This document shows positions 34,132 through 46,988 of a stretch of DNA of 64,000 nt, in pieces; the first letter of the stretch is position 1, and each line of letters starts with the position of its first letter. The stretch is from Siphonodentalium dalli (taxonomy: Eukaryota > Mollusca > Scaphopoda > Gadilida > Siphonodentaliidae): NCBI GenBank assembly GCA_032622095.1, contig CP136061.1:136423587-136487586 (forward strand), written 5' to 3'. Both the position numbers and the translations under genes were made by a program. Below the pieces are notes generated by a model, which searched no databases, had not been told where the DNA came from, and worked only from the letters and a program-made list of their open reading frames with translations.

Positions 34132-36684
34132 TTGGACAAATTTTTGTTAAAATTCGATAATATATTAGAACAAGTGAACAATACCAAGTCTTACATAATA
34201 GGAGACCTCAACATCGACCTCTTAAATTTCGAGACACATAAAGAAACTAACGATTTCATAAACAATGTACTCAGTAGAGGATTCGTGCCCATGATAACAA
34301 AACCGACAAGAATTACTGAACACTCTGTTACCCTAATTGATCACATTTATACCAACAAAGTACAAGGTGGCCACCAAACAGGGATAATTACCTGCGACAT
34401 CTCCGATCATTTCGGCATATTCCTCTCCGAATCAAACAAACACAAACCCATAAAACCCTCTCATAAAAAAGTCACGTATAGGAACTACAACCCAAATAAT
34501 GTCAATATTTTCAAAAACTTGTTGAAATCTTGTAAATTCGACTCAGTTCTCAATTGTAACTCCCCCGATAAGGCATATGAATTGTTTTTAGACATATATA
34601 TGAACGCGCATGATCTAGCTTTTCCACTAATAACACGAAATGTACCAAAAAAATATATAAAGCGCGAACCATGGATGACATCTGGACTAATAAAATCCTC
34701 TATTACTAAGCAAGAATTATACTCTAATAAACTGAAGGCACCTTCAGAAAAAAATAAAATCGCCTATTTAAATTATCGTCAACTATATAACAAACTAATA
34801 AGGAAATGTAAAAATAATTATTATTGCGATAGTCTAGAAAAAAATAAGAATGATATAAAAAACACATGGAAAATTCTTAAAAACGCCATTAATAAAACTA
34901 AAAAATCATGTAACTACCCACAGACATTTAAAGATAACGATACCGAGCTATCTGACCCGAACATAATAGCCGAAAAATTCAATGACTACTTTTCAAATAT
35001 CGGTCGAAACACCAACGACTCAATACACACTGGAAATGATGAAAATTTCACTGATTACCTTGGAAATAGGCGAACAAAGGAATTCGAAATTGAACCAACA
35101 ACGATACAGGAAATAATATTGACATGTTATACTATGAAAGGGAAAATGAGCAAAGATCACAACGGAATATCGACCGCACTTATGAAAGAGAGTATCTTCA
35201 TAATAGCCCCACCACTTAAGCATATATTTAATCTATCGTTTGAAGAGGGAATATTCCCAAGGAAAATGAAAATTTCCAAAGTAGTCCCCATTCCTAAAAT
35301 AAATAACTCTAAGGAAATAACAAACTATCGCCCAATCAGTATCCTGCCATCGTTATCTAAACTGCTTGAAAAAATTATGCAAAAACGACTAGTATATTTT
35401 CTAAATAAACAAGAAATCTTGTATAAACACCAATATGGATTCAGACCAAATCACTCAACATTTCATCCGATAATGCACCTTCTAGATCATGTCGTTAAAA
35501 ATAATGATACGCCGTCACGGGATTCCACCTTAGCTGTATTTATTGATTTATCTAAAGCATTCGATACGATCGACCACAACATACTTATATCGAAACTTGA
35601 CCACTATGGAATCAGGGGTGTAGCAATGTCATTGTTCCATAGTTATTTGAATGAGAGGAGGCAATACGTCGAATATAGTGGAAGTACCTCTAGCCTAATG
35701 AATACCTCCTGTGGGGTACCCCAAGGCTCAATTCTTGGGCCGATTATTTTTTTAATATACGTGAATGATATGGTAAATTCTACAACAATGGACATTTTAT
35801 CATATGCCGATGACACCACACTGTTCACAAGCGGTAAAGATGGCGAACTAGTACAAAGTTACGTCAACAATGAATTAGCCAATGTATCCGATTGGTGCTG
35901 CTGCAATAAACTTTCAATTAATATTAATAAAAGCAATTATATGCTTTTACACCCACAAAACAATGACAAAAAATGGAATACTTTGAAATTAAAGCTAAAT
36001 AACATTGAATTGAACCGAATAGGAAATCTTGGGCGTGAATCCTCGACAAAATTCTTAGGTATCCACATTGATGAGAACTTGACATTCAAAAAGCACATAT
36101 CCGTAATCTGCTCCAAAATATCACATGCAATCTACTGCATCAATAAGGTGAAAAACTTTTTCCCAAGTAAAACATTGAAAACATTGTACTATGCTCTGAT
36201 TCAAAGCCACTTAGTTTATGGTATCCAAATATGGGGTCATGTTCCGGAAGTCAAGAAAATATTCCTATTACAAAAACGAGCATTGCGTATAATATTCAAT
36301 AAGAAGTACAGGAGTCACACAGATCCACTCTTTAAAAGAGAGAATATCTTTAAAATATATGACTTACACACCCTCAATTCCTCAATTTTCATGCATGACT
36401 GGTGTTATAACCGTCTGCCTGCGTCTTTTGGAATGATGTACAACAAACGAGCAAAATCAACCCAAAGACACCCGAATCCCGTACTGTTGGAACTTCCTAG
36501 AACTGACTGGTCAGGAAACCTACCCCACCACGCCTTCCCCACAACATGGAACAATATGGAAAAAGTCTATACTTCTTGCCAAAGCAGGCACACATTGAAG
36601 AAGCGCTTACAGATAGCCATGCTGAGAAATTACCCAGAAAATGTACGCTGTAAAAACAATGGATGTCCCGATTGTGCTCTATAA
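34132..36684 (+). CDS. LINE reverse transcriptase frame, 850 codons open
   Basis: The open frame extends from the tail of the endonuclease (IIGDLNIDLLNFE, residues about 22-34) through the reverse transcriptase to a Cys-containing C-terminus. RT motifs in order: YRPISILPSLSKLLEK (about residue 400), QYGFRPNHST, FIDLSKAFDTIDH with the catalytic Asp at residue 472, CGVPQGSILGPIIFLIYVND, and the active-site YADD at residues 558-561. Then come FLGIHID and the thumb-like SHLVYGIQIWG block, and it ends CKNNGCPDCAL. An 850-codon frame free of stops suggests fairly recent activity, although the endonuclease is broken. The first codon (TTG) is only the edge of the open frame; the true product would start upstream. 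It is probably L2/CR1-like; the exact clade is not determined. Confidence 0.9.
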   Translation: MDKFLLKFDNILEQVNNTKSYIIGDLNIDLLNFETHKETNDFINNVLSRGFVPMITKPTRITEHSVTLIDHIYTNKVQGGHQTGIITCDISDHFGIFLSESNKHKPIKPSHKKVTYRNYNPNNVNIFKNLLKSCKFDSVLNCNSPDKAYELFLDIYMNAHDLAFPLITRNVPKKYIKREPWMTSGLIKSSITKQELYSNKLKAPSEKNKIAYLNYRQLYNKLIRKCKNNYYCDSLEKNKNDIKNTWKILKNAINKTKKSCNYPQTFKDNDTELSDPNIIAEKFNDYFSNIGRNTNDSIHTGNDENFTDYLGNRRTKEFEIEPTTIQEIILTCYTMKGKMSKDHNGISTALMKESIFIIAPPLKHIFNLSFEEGIFPRKMKISKVVPIPKINNSKEITNYRPISILPSLSKLLEKIMQKRLVYFLNKQEILYKHQYGFRPNHSTFHPIMHLLDHVVKNNDTPSRDSTLAVFIDLSKAFDTIDHNILISKLDHYGIRGVAMSLFHSYLNERRQYVEYSGSTSSLMNTSCGVPQGSILGPIIFLIYVNDMVNSTTMDILSYADDTTLFTSGKDGELVQSYVNNELANVSDWCCCNKLSININKSNYMLLHPQNNDKKWNTLKLKLNNIELNRIGNLGRESSTKFLGIHIDENLTFKKHISVICSKISHAIYCINKVKNFFPSKTLKTLYYALIQSHLVYGIQIWGHVPEVKKIFLLQKRALRIIFNKKYRSHTDPLFKRENIFKIYDLHTLNSSIFMHDWCYNRLPASFGMMYNKRAKSTQRHPNPVLLELPRTDWSGNLPHHAFPTTWNNMEKVYTSCQSRHTLKKRLQIAMLRNYPENVRCKNNGCPDCAL

Positions 36685-37862
36685 TACAACGAACATTAAT
36701 AGTCATACGCGATACATAATCCTAACTCTACTCGAATAATGTTCTTCACAACGTACCCGCAAGTGGACACACATCGCATTCTCGTTCCTAGCATGCCCAT
36801 ACACTACCATACATGATACATCATAGATGCCACCGTATATTATTATGATTACTCTAACGTGGCTCTGACCCTATACCGCTAGACATACATAGAACATTAC
36901 ATATATGTAATATTGTTAATCTGAATTATCCCAGAACCTCACTCAACAAAGAGACTTCCCGGCGATCTTATATAGATCCTCATTGTGTTTACCGAACAAA
37001 AAATGGTGGTATCTCTCGCCTGAATCCGTTGTAGCAACACAAAACTAACTGTTTTGTTCCTAATAAACCCATGGAACTGGAACTGGAACGGAAACTGTCA
37101 TATGTTTAGAAAACCTGAACAGTTCAAAACATTCATATGGAGAGATAATACATTTTCGATCTTATAACTCGTCTGGATTGACTCACAACCACACCAATAC
37201 TTGTTTTTGTTATGCCCTAAGTACTGGATTCTACAACGTTTTATATATGATTATAGTCTGTACGTGTGCGTGGATATGGATACAAGCATCTATTCTATTA
37301 TTTATACTGATACCTGTTTTAGGGGGTAGCAGGAAGACAGCCCGATAGGGCTAGGCTACCCCCGACAATATACTGCTTTACCTTATTATGTATTTCTGCC
37401 ATTGTATAAATATGTATATTGTAAATAAATTATCCTATCCTATCCTAAGGTCGGATGACCTGTTCCGAGATTAAATGATTGGATTAACATTTGGCTCTTC
37501 AGCAGGGCTCAAAATATATTTAATTTTGGGAGAATCAAATGCTGAATCAAGTCAGTCATAAAGCACTGAAAATTGAAATGTTTTGTGAGAATCATTACGA
37601 GAATCGATTCTGTGATTCTTGTCGAATCTTAAGGCCTGCTCCAGCCTTAGAAAATTCCCAATGATTGTTCACCTGTAGTACCAGGCTTAGATCTATTCTC
37701 TGACGATATAGTGGCTTTTATAGTTGGGTTAGCTTATTGGGTTCAGATATAGACCATTGACATCATGCAATCTTCTGAGGTGGCTGGTAAGAAATAAATA
37801 ACTTGTTCCATGGGAACAGGCGCATTTCAGAATTTTGAGCCCTGCGTCATGCCAACGACATA

Positions 37863-37928
37863 CCGTGATGCCCTGAATGATTGAGTCCTTCGCCGCCGGG
37901 GGGTTGTGGGTCATTTAGGGCATTGCTG
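37863..37928. mobile_element. Very short TA-flanked MITE (66 bp)
   Basis: TA at 37861-37862 and 37929-37930. Ends CCGTGATGCCCTGAATGATT and CATTTAGGGCATTGCTG are a diverged version of the CAGTAATGCCCTAAAT terminus of the palindrome family. The GC-rich centre GCCGCCGGGGGG is unrelated. Confidence 0.6.
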
Positions 37929-39419
37929 TACTCAGTGCTCCTTTTTGACACGCTGTCTTGAATAACTCAAACAGGCGGGCACTCCGTTTAACGGCGCACA
38001 TGAGGCAATCACCGTTGGTGACAGATGAGTCTCTGCCCACGGGGAGGAACTAGGGTCCGGGTCCTCGCTGTATGATCGACAGACAACCGTCAGACCATAC
38101 GCACATGTGACTGGTCTTCCGTAACATGACTCCTCTCGACCAACTGTCGAACGAGAATATGCCTTCACCTTAGTGGCTACGGTGGGCTGGAAACACGAAC
38201 AGCTCATGGACCCGGGCCCTTCGTCTGTTGAGAACAATCAGTGAATAACAAGAAGACACATTCTTCTTGTTATCAACATTCTGGTTGTTTTTAGACCTTC
38301 ATCCTCCACAGCCTGTTCATCCTTTCCGACCGTTTGAAGTTGTTCCATCTCGATGGGCTTCCTCCTTCCAAACGTTTTCTAATATATTACATTCAGGCCT
38401 CCAAGTGTCCCTTTCCATCAAGGTAACTGAATACACTTGATTGGATCGACAGGCTGTAGAGGCAGTTTACAACTCGGGACTCTCCGGACTTTGTTTCTTC
38501 TCGATTGTTTCGATACCAGAAAACATTTTAGGAATTTCAAAATCCTATCACGCTAGTGTTGAATTTTGTTTACCAGGGTTTTTTTTCCAACCAGTTTCAC
38601 GGCTCATAGTAAATGCTGGTCATGTCATTGTCCGATGGAGATGGAGATGGTTTATCTCCGGTGTATTTCTTACTCGAAGTAAAGTTTTGGCACTTTTGTA
38701 AACAATAACATGGGTTTTCCTGGGTAGCAACTGGGCGCTCACTACACTGTGAAGCCTCATTGACTACTAATACGTCGATTGGACATTTAACTACTGTCAT
38801 TTTGACAGTCAGTTACAAAATAATTATTTTGAGCCTTGACCGTTTGTTAACAAAATTGGATTTGCACCTTTACTGACAGTATGTCGCAAAACTCACAATC
38901 ATGGTTATGCGGCTATTGAAATCTGGGTTTTCTTTGCCTGAAATGAGGTTTGGTATGTTTCTAATCGTATTTACATTCACCTCTTCCTCATTTTACATCC
39001 AGATTGTCTATTCAGGTAGCAATAGATTTCCTTCCTCTGGTGTCGAAACGTCGGGATATCTTGGTTCGTTCAGTCACAAGCATGGATCACAGTGGTCTAT
39101 GCTTTCTGCATATGACCAGCTTGCTCCATGGAGGAGGCGGCACCTGCATGTACATGCATATGACCTTTGGGCGATTTCTACCTAATGAGTTTTCAAAATT
39201 ACTGGTTTGCCTGACTTCAGGAATAAAGGGGGGGGCCAAGATTTAGCCGTGGGCTCATTCATCTACTTTCTCCTCTTTACCGTGTATCATAAATCAAATC
39301 TGCGAATCGGTACCTTTTGGATTCATTTGTTGCTACTCAGCAGGTTCAAAAGAATTGCTCTTAACCAAAATACAATAGTATCTCATTCCTCGCAGCCTCC
39401 TCCTATGAGTTGATTCTAA

Positions 39420-39478
39420 CATGTAGTTCAGTGTGTAACGTATCTTTGACGGGAATATAACATTTTCAATAGAAAATA
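39420..39478 (+). repeat. DIRS-like B, internal complementary region, left half
   Basis: CATGTAGTTCAGTGTGTAAC to GACGGGAATAT is the exact inverse of B's left end (30478-30516). The following AACATTTTCAATAGAAAATA is the inverse of B's right tip (47588-47607). The region is then cut at CATATT by element C and resumes at 47264. It is preceded by GCCTCCTCCT (39395) and ATTCTAA (39413). Confidence 0.85.
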
Positions 39479-40334
39479 CATATTTCCGCTAAAGGAAGCC
39501 GTTCACACTGAACTATATGGATATATGTCCTGCATTTGTAAACCATAGTAGAAAAGGGGTTAACTTTTTGTGGTCGCCTACGATCCCTCACTGTCTTCAG
39601 TGGCTTGCTCGGAATCAGTCACGCATGCACAGTCCCAATATAACCGATTGAATCTCGTCAGTTTATATTCTGCTACGAACCGAACGGAAGTCTAAAGGGA
39701 GTATTGTTCCGAATTTGTAGTTTAACAACTAGACAACAAATTCAATTTATCGATACAATAATTACTGGTCGCCTACGCGTTAGTTTTTAGAATTATTGTT
39801 TCTAATTCACGGACCATTTCGCTTCAAACATACAATTAATCCGGGTTTTCGAACAGGCGGCGGACTTAAAATTTTTCGAATATGAAAATTGACATTTCAC
39901 CATAATCAGCCGCCATTTCAAGGCCTTACGAAGCGCATAGATTATTGTGAGCAATTCATCTATGTAATTATTATAGAACCTATAAGGTATGATATAATTT
40001 GTCAGATATAAAAAATGCCACGTGATTCGCTACCGGAAGTCTCCTAATTTTGTGGGAATTTATTTACGCGTGGACATTTATTTAGCAATAATTACCATCG
40101 CTACTGACGCTATCTATCATAATGTTATGAACAATATTCTTTCTCATAATACTTTGTTGTTTTATGGTTCAATACAACTGATCCAGATGTGTTGGTCACA
40201 TTTGAACTTAAAGTTGATTACATCTTGGTTTATCAATGTAAAAACAGATACCTAAGAATAACAGTAGTGTCATTATTACTTTAATAAATTGACAGAGATT
40301 GATATTGGACAAGTGTTATAATTCTGTTCATGGT

Positions 40335-40490
40335 TTGTTTCTCGTAACGGAGCATCACCTTCAATGTAACAATCTCAGCCATGTGCTAGCGGACCGGGGA
40401 TCGCACCCTGGTCAGGGTATTCTGACAGAAATCAGAACTCGGTCCGATACCAAGTTTGTCAGGCTAACAAGTCCCATTCGAGATTACTGA
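40335..40490 (-). repeat. Possible tRNA-derived SINE
   Basis: On the minus strand, TTAGCCTGACAAACTTGG resembles a tRNA A box and GGGTGCGATCCCCGG a B box, at about the normal spacing. The A-box part matches the candidate at 53430-53660 (TTAGCGTGTCAGACTTGG). There is no complete tRNA fold, so it is not called a tRNA gene. Confidence 0.4.
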
Positions 40491-40646
40491 ATAAAATCCG
40501 AATGCAAATGCCGACTTTCCCCATTACAACACTTGTTCAGGTATGTTGTCGTGGGTGCACTACGCTGTGCAATCGGGTGTGGACAATTAAAACTTAATGG
40601 CTGACCCATGTACACACCTAGGTGTGTGCATGTTACAGAACACTAC

Positions 40647-43428
40647 TAGACCATGGGATGAAAATCCTAGGACGCTTAGAAAAAAGTTTGTCTGCAACTT
40701 TTAGGGTACTACAAGAACTTTATATTTTCATAGCAAGATTGTTTTCTTGTAACAGATTGTAAAATGTTCTGGTTTCGGGAGTTGCACATTCGCGAGAAAA
40801 ACATGTTTTTGTTAGCCGTTTTCGTGTACATTCTCACTAAAATATTAATTTTTTTTCTGTTTATTATTACAAGTTAATTGAGACAATTTGGTGATTATTC
40901 TAAATGGAATATGACGAAATCTTTCAATAAACACGAAAAGCACAAACAGAACGGCATATTTACGCCCAGAATGACATTTTGAATATTAAATTCCCCCGAA
41001 TGGCGCCTGACGTTCGATGAAATAGAGTTACTGTTCTTGACATTACATGCATTCCACCGGCGAATAGTGTTATTCCTCTGGGCGTCACGTGTATTTAACG
41101 GAATATCTACGCTGAAATTGCATCGAATTGAGGGTCAGTAAATGTTTTGGTATAAATATGAAATTAATAAAAACAAAATTATGTGTGGATATACAATTTT
41201 AACTAACATTGGGGTGCATTATTTTGCTCATAAAATAATAATGGCCAATAGGCCCTATATATAGTACCGGGTACGTGTTCTCAAAATCCGCGGCCTTGAC
41301 TTCGATCATATATACAGTTTAACTGAACAAATGGTATAGTTTTACAATTTTGATGGCGCAAAACTTTCTCGGGACACATTTTGTCGCCATGCATATAGCC
41401 TTATAGACCCAGACAATCATACTATTCAAGTTTATTTAAAATTATAAGGTGAAAAGTGCATGTGCAGATGTTCCGTTGAGAACTTGAGTGCTACATGTAT
41501 TCGTGTCCGATATCGTGACCACCGTGCGCTCGCCACAGGACATGGTCGTATATTTAGTAGATTTTAGCTACATGTGTAGACTTATCTCAAACGCCGAATA
41601 CATGCACATACAGGTTATATGCATGGGCTTGTCGGAATGATTAATGCCCGTCATAATTGTCACTGAAAAATCATGCGATATGTCCAACATTGTTCACGAA
41701 ATAATAAAAAAAACAAGCATATATATAACAAGATATATAAATGCATCGATATGGACGTCACTATAAAGTGTGTTTATTTAGTTCACCTTAGAATTACATA
41801 CTAATACATCTCCCTTGACCTCGAGATATCAAACATTCCCAAACTCTTTAAAACTTAATAATTTTGTATATCTTTATTTCCATTTAAAACAAAACAACTT
41901 TCAAACTGATTGGTCAATATTCGAATCTATTTTCTGGCTGAAATGTCAAATCACTTCTGTTGGTTCGGGTATGCATGGAATGTCCAACGTTGAACATTTT
42001 GACCAAAGTTAGGACTACCCGGTCGCCACGCTCATGTATGCAGTACCTCAACTTGTTTTAAAATTTCGCCAGGTAATACCCCGCCATTATAATTCGCGAC
42101 TTGCATTTATGATCCAATAAACAGTCAAATACAAATATCGTATACTTTGTTTTATATGAAGTCATTCCATGAAGAGTTATATTATTATAGCATGTTTTGA
42201 AATAACTTTTCATGCGCGGTATATATATCATCATCATGATGTAGTCAGCCATGTGTAACTGCTATATGTCGGTATAGTGGACAAGATATTACATGTGCAT
42301 AAACTTGCACGAACTGTTCAGTATATAAATAACTTAGTAAAAATAAATAAACAAAAATAAAAAACATGGAATTTCCAGAATTGTTGTTATCTGCACGCCA
42401 AAAGATAAAGATTATTTGACTCGGACACATGCCCTCCAAGAGTTGTACTGAACTAGAACCTATCATTTTCGTCTCCGTAAAAACGGTACATAACAGCATG
42501 TGCATGGACATATTCCTTAAACTTTTCACGCCTGCATAATTCACATCGTGGACTGCATTGTGTATACGCATATTTAAACACCTCGCATATTTAAGGGGAA
42601 AATTGCAAGTAGAGATCTACAAAACTAGTTAGTTGAAAATTATCACATGAACGAATTAATAGCTTAAGTTCATATGATATTTGATTTTAAAAGATAATTA
42701 ACGGAAAACATAACGAAAAATACGAACCCATCATCATCATGCTTGAAAAGTTCAACTTATATATAGGCCTATATATATATAGACTTATGCACACCAGACA
42801 CTAAATGAAATGGTCGGCTGGCACTCTGTATCTGGTAAATATTCGGAAAGATATTATGGATTAATATAATGTCTGCCCTATCTCTGAAAAACAGTGCCAT
42901 TGTCGGTGGAATAGAATAAAGAGAAAGTGCCGCGTGAAGTAAAAATAGTTTCTCGTTAAGACCTGGCGTAATACTAATTTTCCGGACAATCGCGCGCTTG
43001 GTTTTGCTTCCGATTCCAGAAATTCAATTAATCGGAATGGCACGTGTAATTGATGTAATTTTTGTTGTGACTTTAATCTGTTTCTTGATTTGAAACTAGA
43101 TCGGGTTTATGTATTGTATAACTTCCTGGTAAAGTGTTGATTGTTTTTGGAGGAATCCATTTAAAATTAATGCATATTTATCGACCTTTGATATTATTGA
43201 CAGAATGCGTATAAATAACGGAATATCACGACGGAACGAACCTCGTGCACCGGCGGTATATTTTTCAGATAAACTTTTGCTCTTTATTCGAAAATGTGCA
43301 ACTCCCGAGGCCAGAACATTTGCGAAAATATGTTTATTGACACGTAACCTTCCAACATTTACCAAAATTATGTAGTACCTCAAAAGTTGCAGAGCAATGA
43401 CAGCTTAGGATTTTCATCCCATGGTCTA
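40647..43428. mobile_element. Long-terminal-inverted-repeat element, 2.8 kb
   Basis: TAGACCATGGGATGAAAATC opens it and the inverse closes it at 43428. The match continues inward, imperfectly, for about 180 bp (CTGCAACTTTT.GG.TACTAC and AATGTTCTGG...CGGGAGTTGCACATT are paired with 43290-43390). The interior is AT-rich without a recognisable transposase. Long TIRs suggest a Mutator-like or fold-back type, which is tentative. It lies inside DIRS-like element C. Confidence 0.6.
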
Positions 43429-45471
43429 TACTGGAGTCACTAGAACTCATCAAAACAACATGCTTTCACAAAATACTTTGTGTTTTCTGTTTCAATACTG
43501 TCACACATGTCTCCTATGATTTAGATGTGTTTGTCGACGCTTGAAGTTGACTACAGTTTATCAATATCAGGAAAATAACGACTGTCGTGGTACTAAGATT
43601 CGTTAGTGTCATTAATTTCAGACAGGGATTGACATCTGACAGGAGTCAGAATTCTGTTGAGTACATGATTCGATTCTCATACAGTGCTTCAACTTCACTG
43701 TCAAATTTTGAACTGCTAGCATTTAGTGATTGCAAGCATGACGCTAAAATTAGTTATTATTCTGAATTGTATCCAAAATTAACCCATCCTTTCAAAATTG
43801 CTGGGTTGTTTCTCGACTAAATGGTGTCTCCTTCCGGAATACAAACATAATTGCTTTTCTTCCTGTGCAGGTTTACCGAAAAGAAGCGGTGGGGGCTGGG
43901 TTACTACGATTCTGGATATGGCTCTAATTGGGACACAAAATACAAATCATGGGTGCTCCGGTTTGCATTCTCTACAGTAAGACAAGAAGCTTATCGTCAC
44001 TCTGACGGTGTTTAATCATGGTTTCACTATCTACAAATATATTTGAAGATACTTTGGTTTAAAAAAAACCTTTCCCCTTCTTGATTCAATTATGAGAATG
44101 ATTCCAGCCTGACAGGTATTTAGAATCGTGGTGACTTGACCCCTCCAGTTAACTGGCCCACTGTCAATAACTGGCGACCGTGGCCTGGATGACGTTCCCC
44201 AATGAATAACGATATAATAGCAGTGGTATTCCAAGACGAGGAAGGTGGGGGGAGACATTATTTATGGCAAGTAACCATATCAAATGTGAGCTTGGTACAA
44301 GAACAGGCTGTACATCCAATACAGCATGCATTGTTCATAAAGGGCATGGTAGGTGTTTTGAGGGTATTCATGGACTAGCTGGAGTCTCAATGAATTTTCA
44401 AATATATATGTGTCCCGACCTTTCATACAGTTGATATGGCGAATAGACTTCACACACGAATAAAGCATATTTACATGGAAAGCATTTATATTGTCACGTG
44501 TCCCACGACCACTGCCAATAGCCTTTCCGACAAGAGTCCATCCGCATGGCTCTTCATACTTCTATTGCCCATATCAATTTGATTATCTGGCACATAGACA
44601 ATAAAACAGGCAAAGACGTTTGCGCTGTCCAGCTAAGCTTTCGAGGAAGCTCATTGACCAGCATTACCGACCTTTCCTAAGACGCAGGCAGGGGACCACC
44701 CCGTACGAGTGGATCCCATCCCCATGGCACCAGATGCCCGATCGTAAGGGCCTGAATCCATGCTGCCAACTCTGCGCATTTCGGTCTATGCTGGATTTGT
44801 CCTCTCTTCCTTAAACATGCCTTAAGCAGGACCACTTAGGTCGGGGGAGTTCCTCTCTATCTTGGCTCTTCAAATTAAAATAAAACAACATTATAAAAGT
44901 GATGTGTATCCTTTACTAGGAGGATGATAATTTCAATCGTTTCCTTCCTAGGGGAGCCATTTTTAGAGCGGGTCTTCCCCTAGTTTGCTGCATGCTTCAC
45001 ACTAACCGACCTATCACACATCTAGGTCGTTCTGCTGCATGTTTGTGGGGGCAGAGGCTCAGACCTGAATATTCCGTATGGTGACCGTGAAAATTTACCT
45101 GTGTTTATCATCTGACTACATTGTACATCATTTGAACTGATTTCGGTTGTAGAAGGCGCACCTTCATTTCTTAGAATCGGATCGTGGTGGGTATTCCGCT
45201 GGGAACGTGGACTGCTCTCAGGTGCCTAGTGGTCGTGATGGCCTAATAATAGTAATGTGTGTGGATTTAGGCTGAACATAATACTTGTGATTGCACATTT
45301 TGCTGTCTATCTCCATTCCAAAGGATGGTGATTGTTGGGAAATTTCTCCAAAATTAATAATCATACCGATATTATTATTTGGCACCTGAGAGTAGCGGTT
45401 TGCTTTCTCATTGGATGCTCTGGTCACCTGCGGTGTTCGGCCATGCGCTCCCGATGCTCATGGCTGTTAGT

Positions 45472-45957
45472 CATGTTCTCTGAGGGGCTATATATATATC
45501 TTTAATGATACATTTGATTGTGCCAGGGATCTCTGCTCTGGCTCCGACCATTGGATTGTTGGGCGCAGCTTTGGTAGGGTCTTATGACATGATCTCATGA
45601 TGACTTATATATCACCATGATATATCTATTATATCATTTTATATATCTATATATGCGAAAGATTTGTATCACCTGGTTTCTGCAATGATATCTTGTGGTA
45701 CATAGGTACCTCAGAGACATGCGACATGTTCTCTGTGGGGTTATATATCTATATTTAGTGATACGTTGGATCATGACAGGGAGCTGTGATCTGGCTCCGA
45801 CCATTGGATTGATGGGCGCAGCTTTGGTAGGGCCTGACATGGTCTCATGAGGAAAACTTAATATATATATCCACAGGATATATATATTATATCATTTTAT
45901 ATATATATATACGCAATGTGTATATTGTGATACATAGGTACCTCAGAGACATGTGAA
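45472..45957 (+). repeat. Direct tandem duplication, about 250-bp units
   Basis: CATGTTCTCTG.GGGGCTATAT, CTCTGGCTCCGACCATTGGA, TGGGCGCAGCTTTGGTAGGG, TATATCATTTTATATAT and ATAGGTACCTCAGAGACATG each occur twice in the same order, starting at about 45473 and 45727. The units differ mainly in the length of TATA runs. It lies inside element C; function unknown. Confidence 0.8.
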
Positions 45958-46506
45958 CGTGTGATAACTGTTCTAAGGGCAGGACCAGTTCACGCTCCTC
46001 CGGTTACGTCTCGACGGTTCAACCAATTCGTGGGGATACGTCTGGTGGAGCTGTCGGGGTACTTGGGACCTCCAGGCCATTTGGCCCCCACCAGACGCTA
46101 TCGGTTCTGGGCGCTAAAGCTGCCAAAATCGCGTGCGCACGTATCGACACCCGGCTGGATGGCCTTCGGCAGCTTAAGCGTAGGGCAGGGGCCGTACCCA
46201 TGAGGTAAAGTGCCGAGTCCCCCTGGTCACGCTCGTCTTAACGACACGGCCTTGCCTGCCACTCCTCCGTGAAGGGATCGGAGAAAAATGACCTCTCCCC
46301 ACCCTCCAGCTTGGCCAGGATATTAGCTTGGGCATGACCACCTGCAGCATGCGATGGTGGGGGCTCCCTCTGATCTGATGGCTTGACTCGCTTATAGTTG
46401 TCTAACCCTTTTGGGCTAATGGGCTCTCCATTTGATCCCTGTGCCACAGATTGGGCATCAGGTTATCTGCCATTTCCATTGGTGAACAGCAGTTAGTTAA
46501 CTCTTA

Positions 46507-46749
46507 ATGTGGGTTGTCTTGCCATCTTTGGAGTGGGCCTCCTCCAGTGTAGGTCGTTATGTCGCTAAGGCGGAGAGGGAGTTAGTCTCCTCGCATCTCA
46601 AATCGGCTGGATTCTTAGAACTGACGGATGAAGAACAGAGAATTGCTCGGTTCGCTCGCAATTCTGAATTGAATGGCACCACCTGGGATGTTGCTTCCAA
46701 AAACAAGGGGGGGAGGTACATGTTTGAGCAATATAGCACTCTAATTATA
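46507..46749 (+). pseudogene. Unidentified coding-looking remnant in DIRS-like C
   Basis: 81 codons open, with EWASSSVGRYVAKAEREL and DEEQRIARFARNSELNGTTW. The composition is like a soluble helical protein rather than random AT-rich translation. A second patch at 46012-46201 reads GAKAAKIACARIDTRLDGL and then LRQLKRRAGAVPMR in another frame. Position, 150-900 bp before the ICR, suits decayed DIRS coding sequence, but I cannot match it to gag, RT, RNase H or recombinase, so this is inference. Confidence 0.3.
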
Positions 46750-46891
46750 TGAGTTATTTCACGTAACTAATCATAACAGATTCATTAAAGAGTTCATATT
46801 TTGGTACAATCTGTTTTAGAAGAGTGCATTCCCTCCAAAATTTGGCTATTAACTTTATTGCTTGTGCCTCCTCCTGGGCTTGCATTCTAAT

Positions 46892-46988
46892 CCATATAGT
46901 TCAGTGTGAACGGCTTCCTTTAGCGGAAATATGATATTTTTAAAAATATAATATATATTTCCTTAAAGAAAGCCTGAACACTGAACTA
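46892..46988 (+). repeat. DIRS-like C, internal complementary region
   Basis: TAGTTCAGTGTGAACGGCTT to GCGGAAATATG is the inverse of C's left end (39479 on). ATATTTTTAAAAATATAATA to CCTGAACACTGAACTA is the inverse of C's right end (47209-47263). Together they spell the circle junction with one or two mismatches. It is preceded by GCCTCCTCCT (46866) and ATTCTAA (46884) and followed by GGGCCCTCCCA. Confidence 0.85.

Larger units (their letters stand above)
33630..37448 (+). mobile_element. LINE (Jockey/CR1/L2-like non-LTR retrotransposon), sense orientation
   Basis: It has a damaged apurinic-endonuclease region (about 33860-34131), an intact reverse-transcriptase frame (34132-36684), a 3' UTR of about 750 bp and a tail of short tandem repeats TTATCCTATCCTATCCTA (37430-37447), as CR1/L2-like elements often have. 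The 5' limit is uncertain; it follows directly on the C-terminal fragment at 33627. No target duplication could be fixed. It lies inside DIRS-like element B in intron 8, in the same direction as the host gene. Confidence 0.85.

Noticed and set aside
37932-38237. 101-codon minus-strand frame inside DIRS-like element B
   Set aside because: I could not match it to gag, RT, RNase H or recombinase; composition alone is not enough to call a gene.
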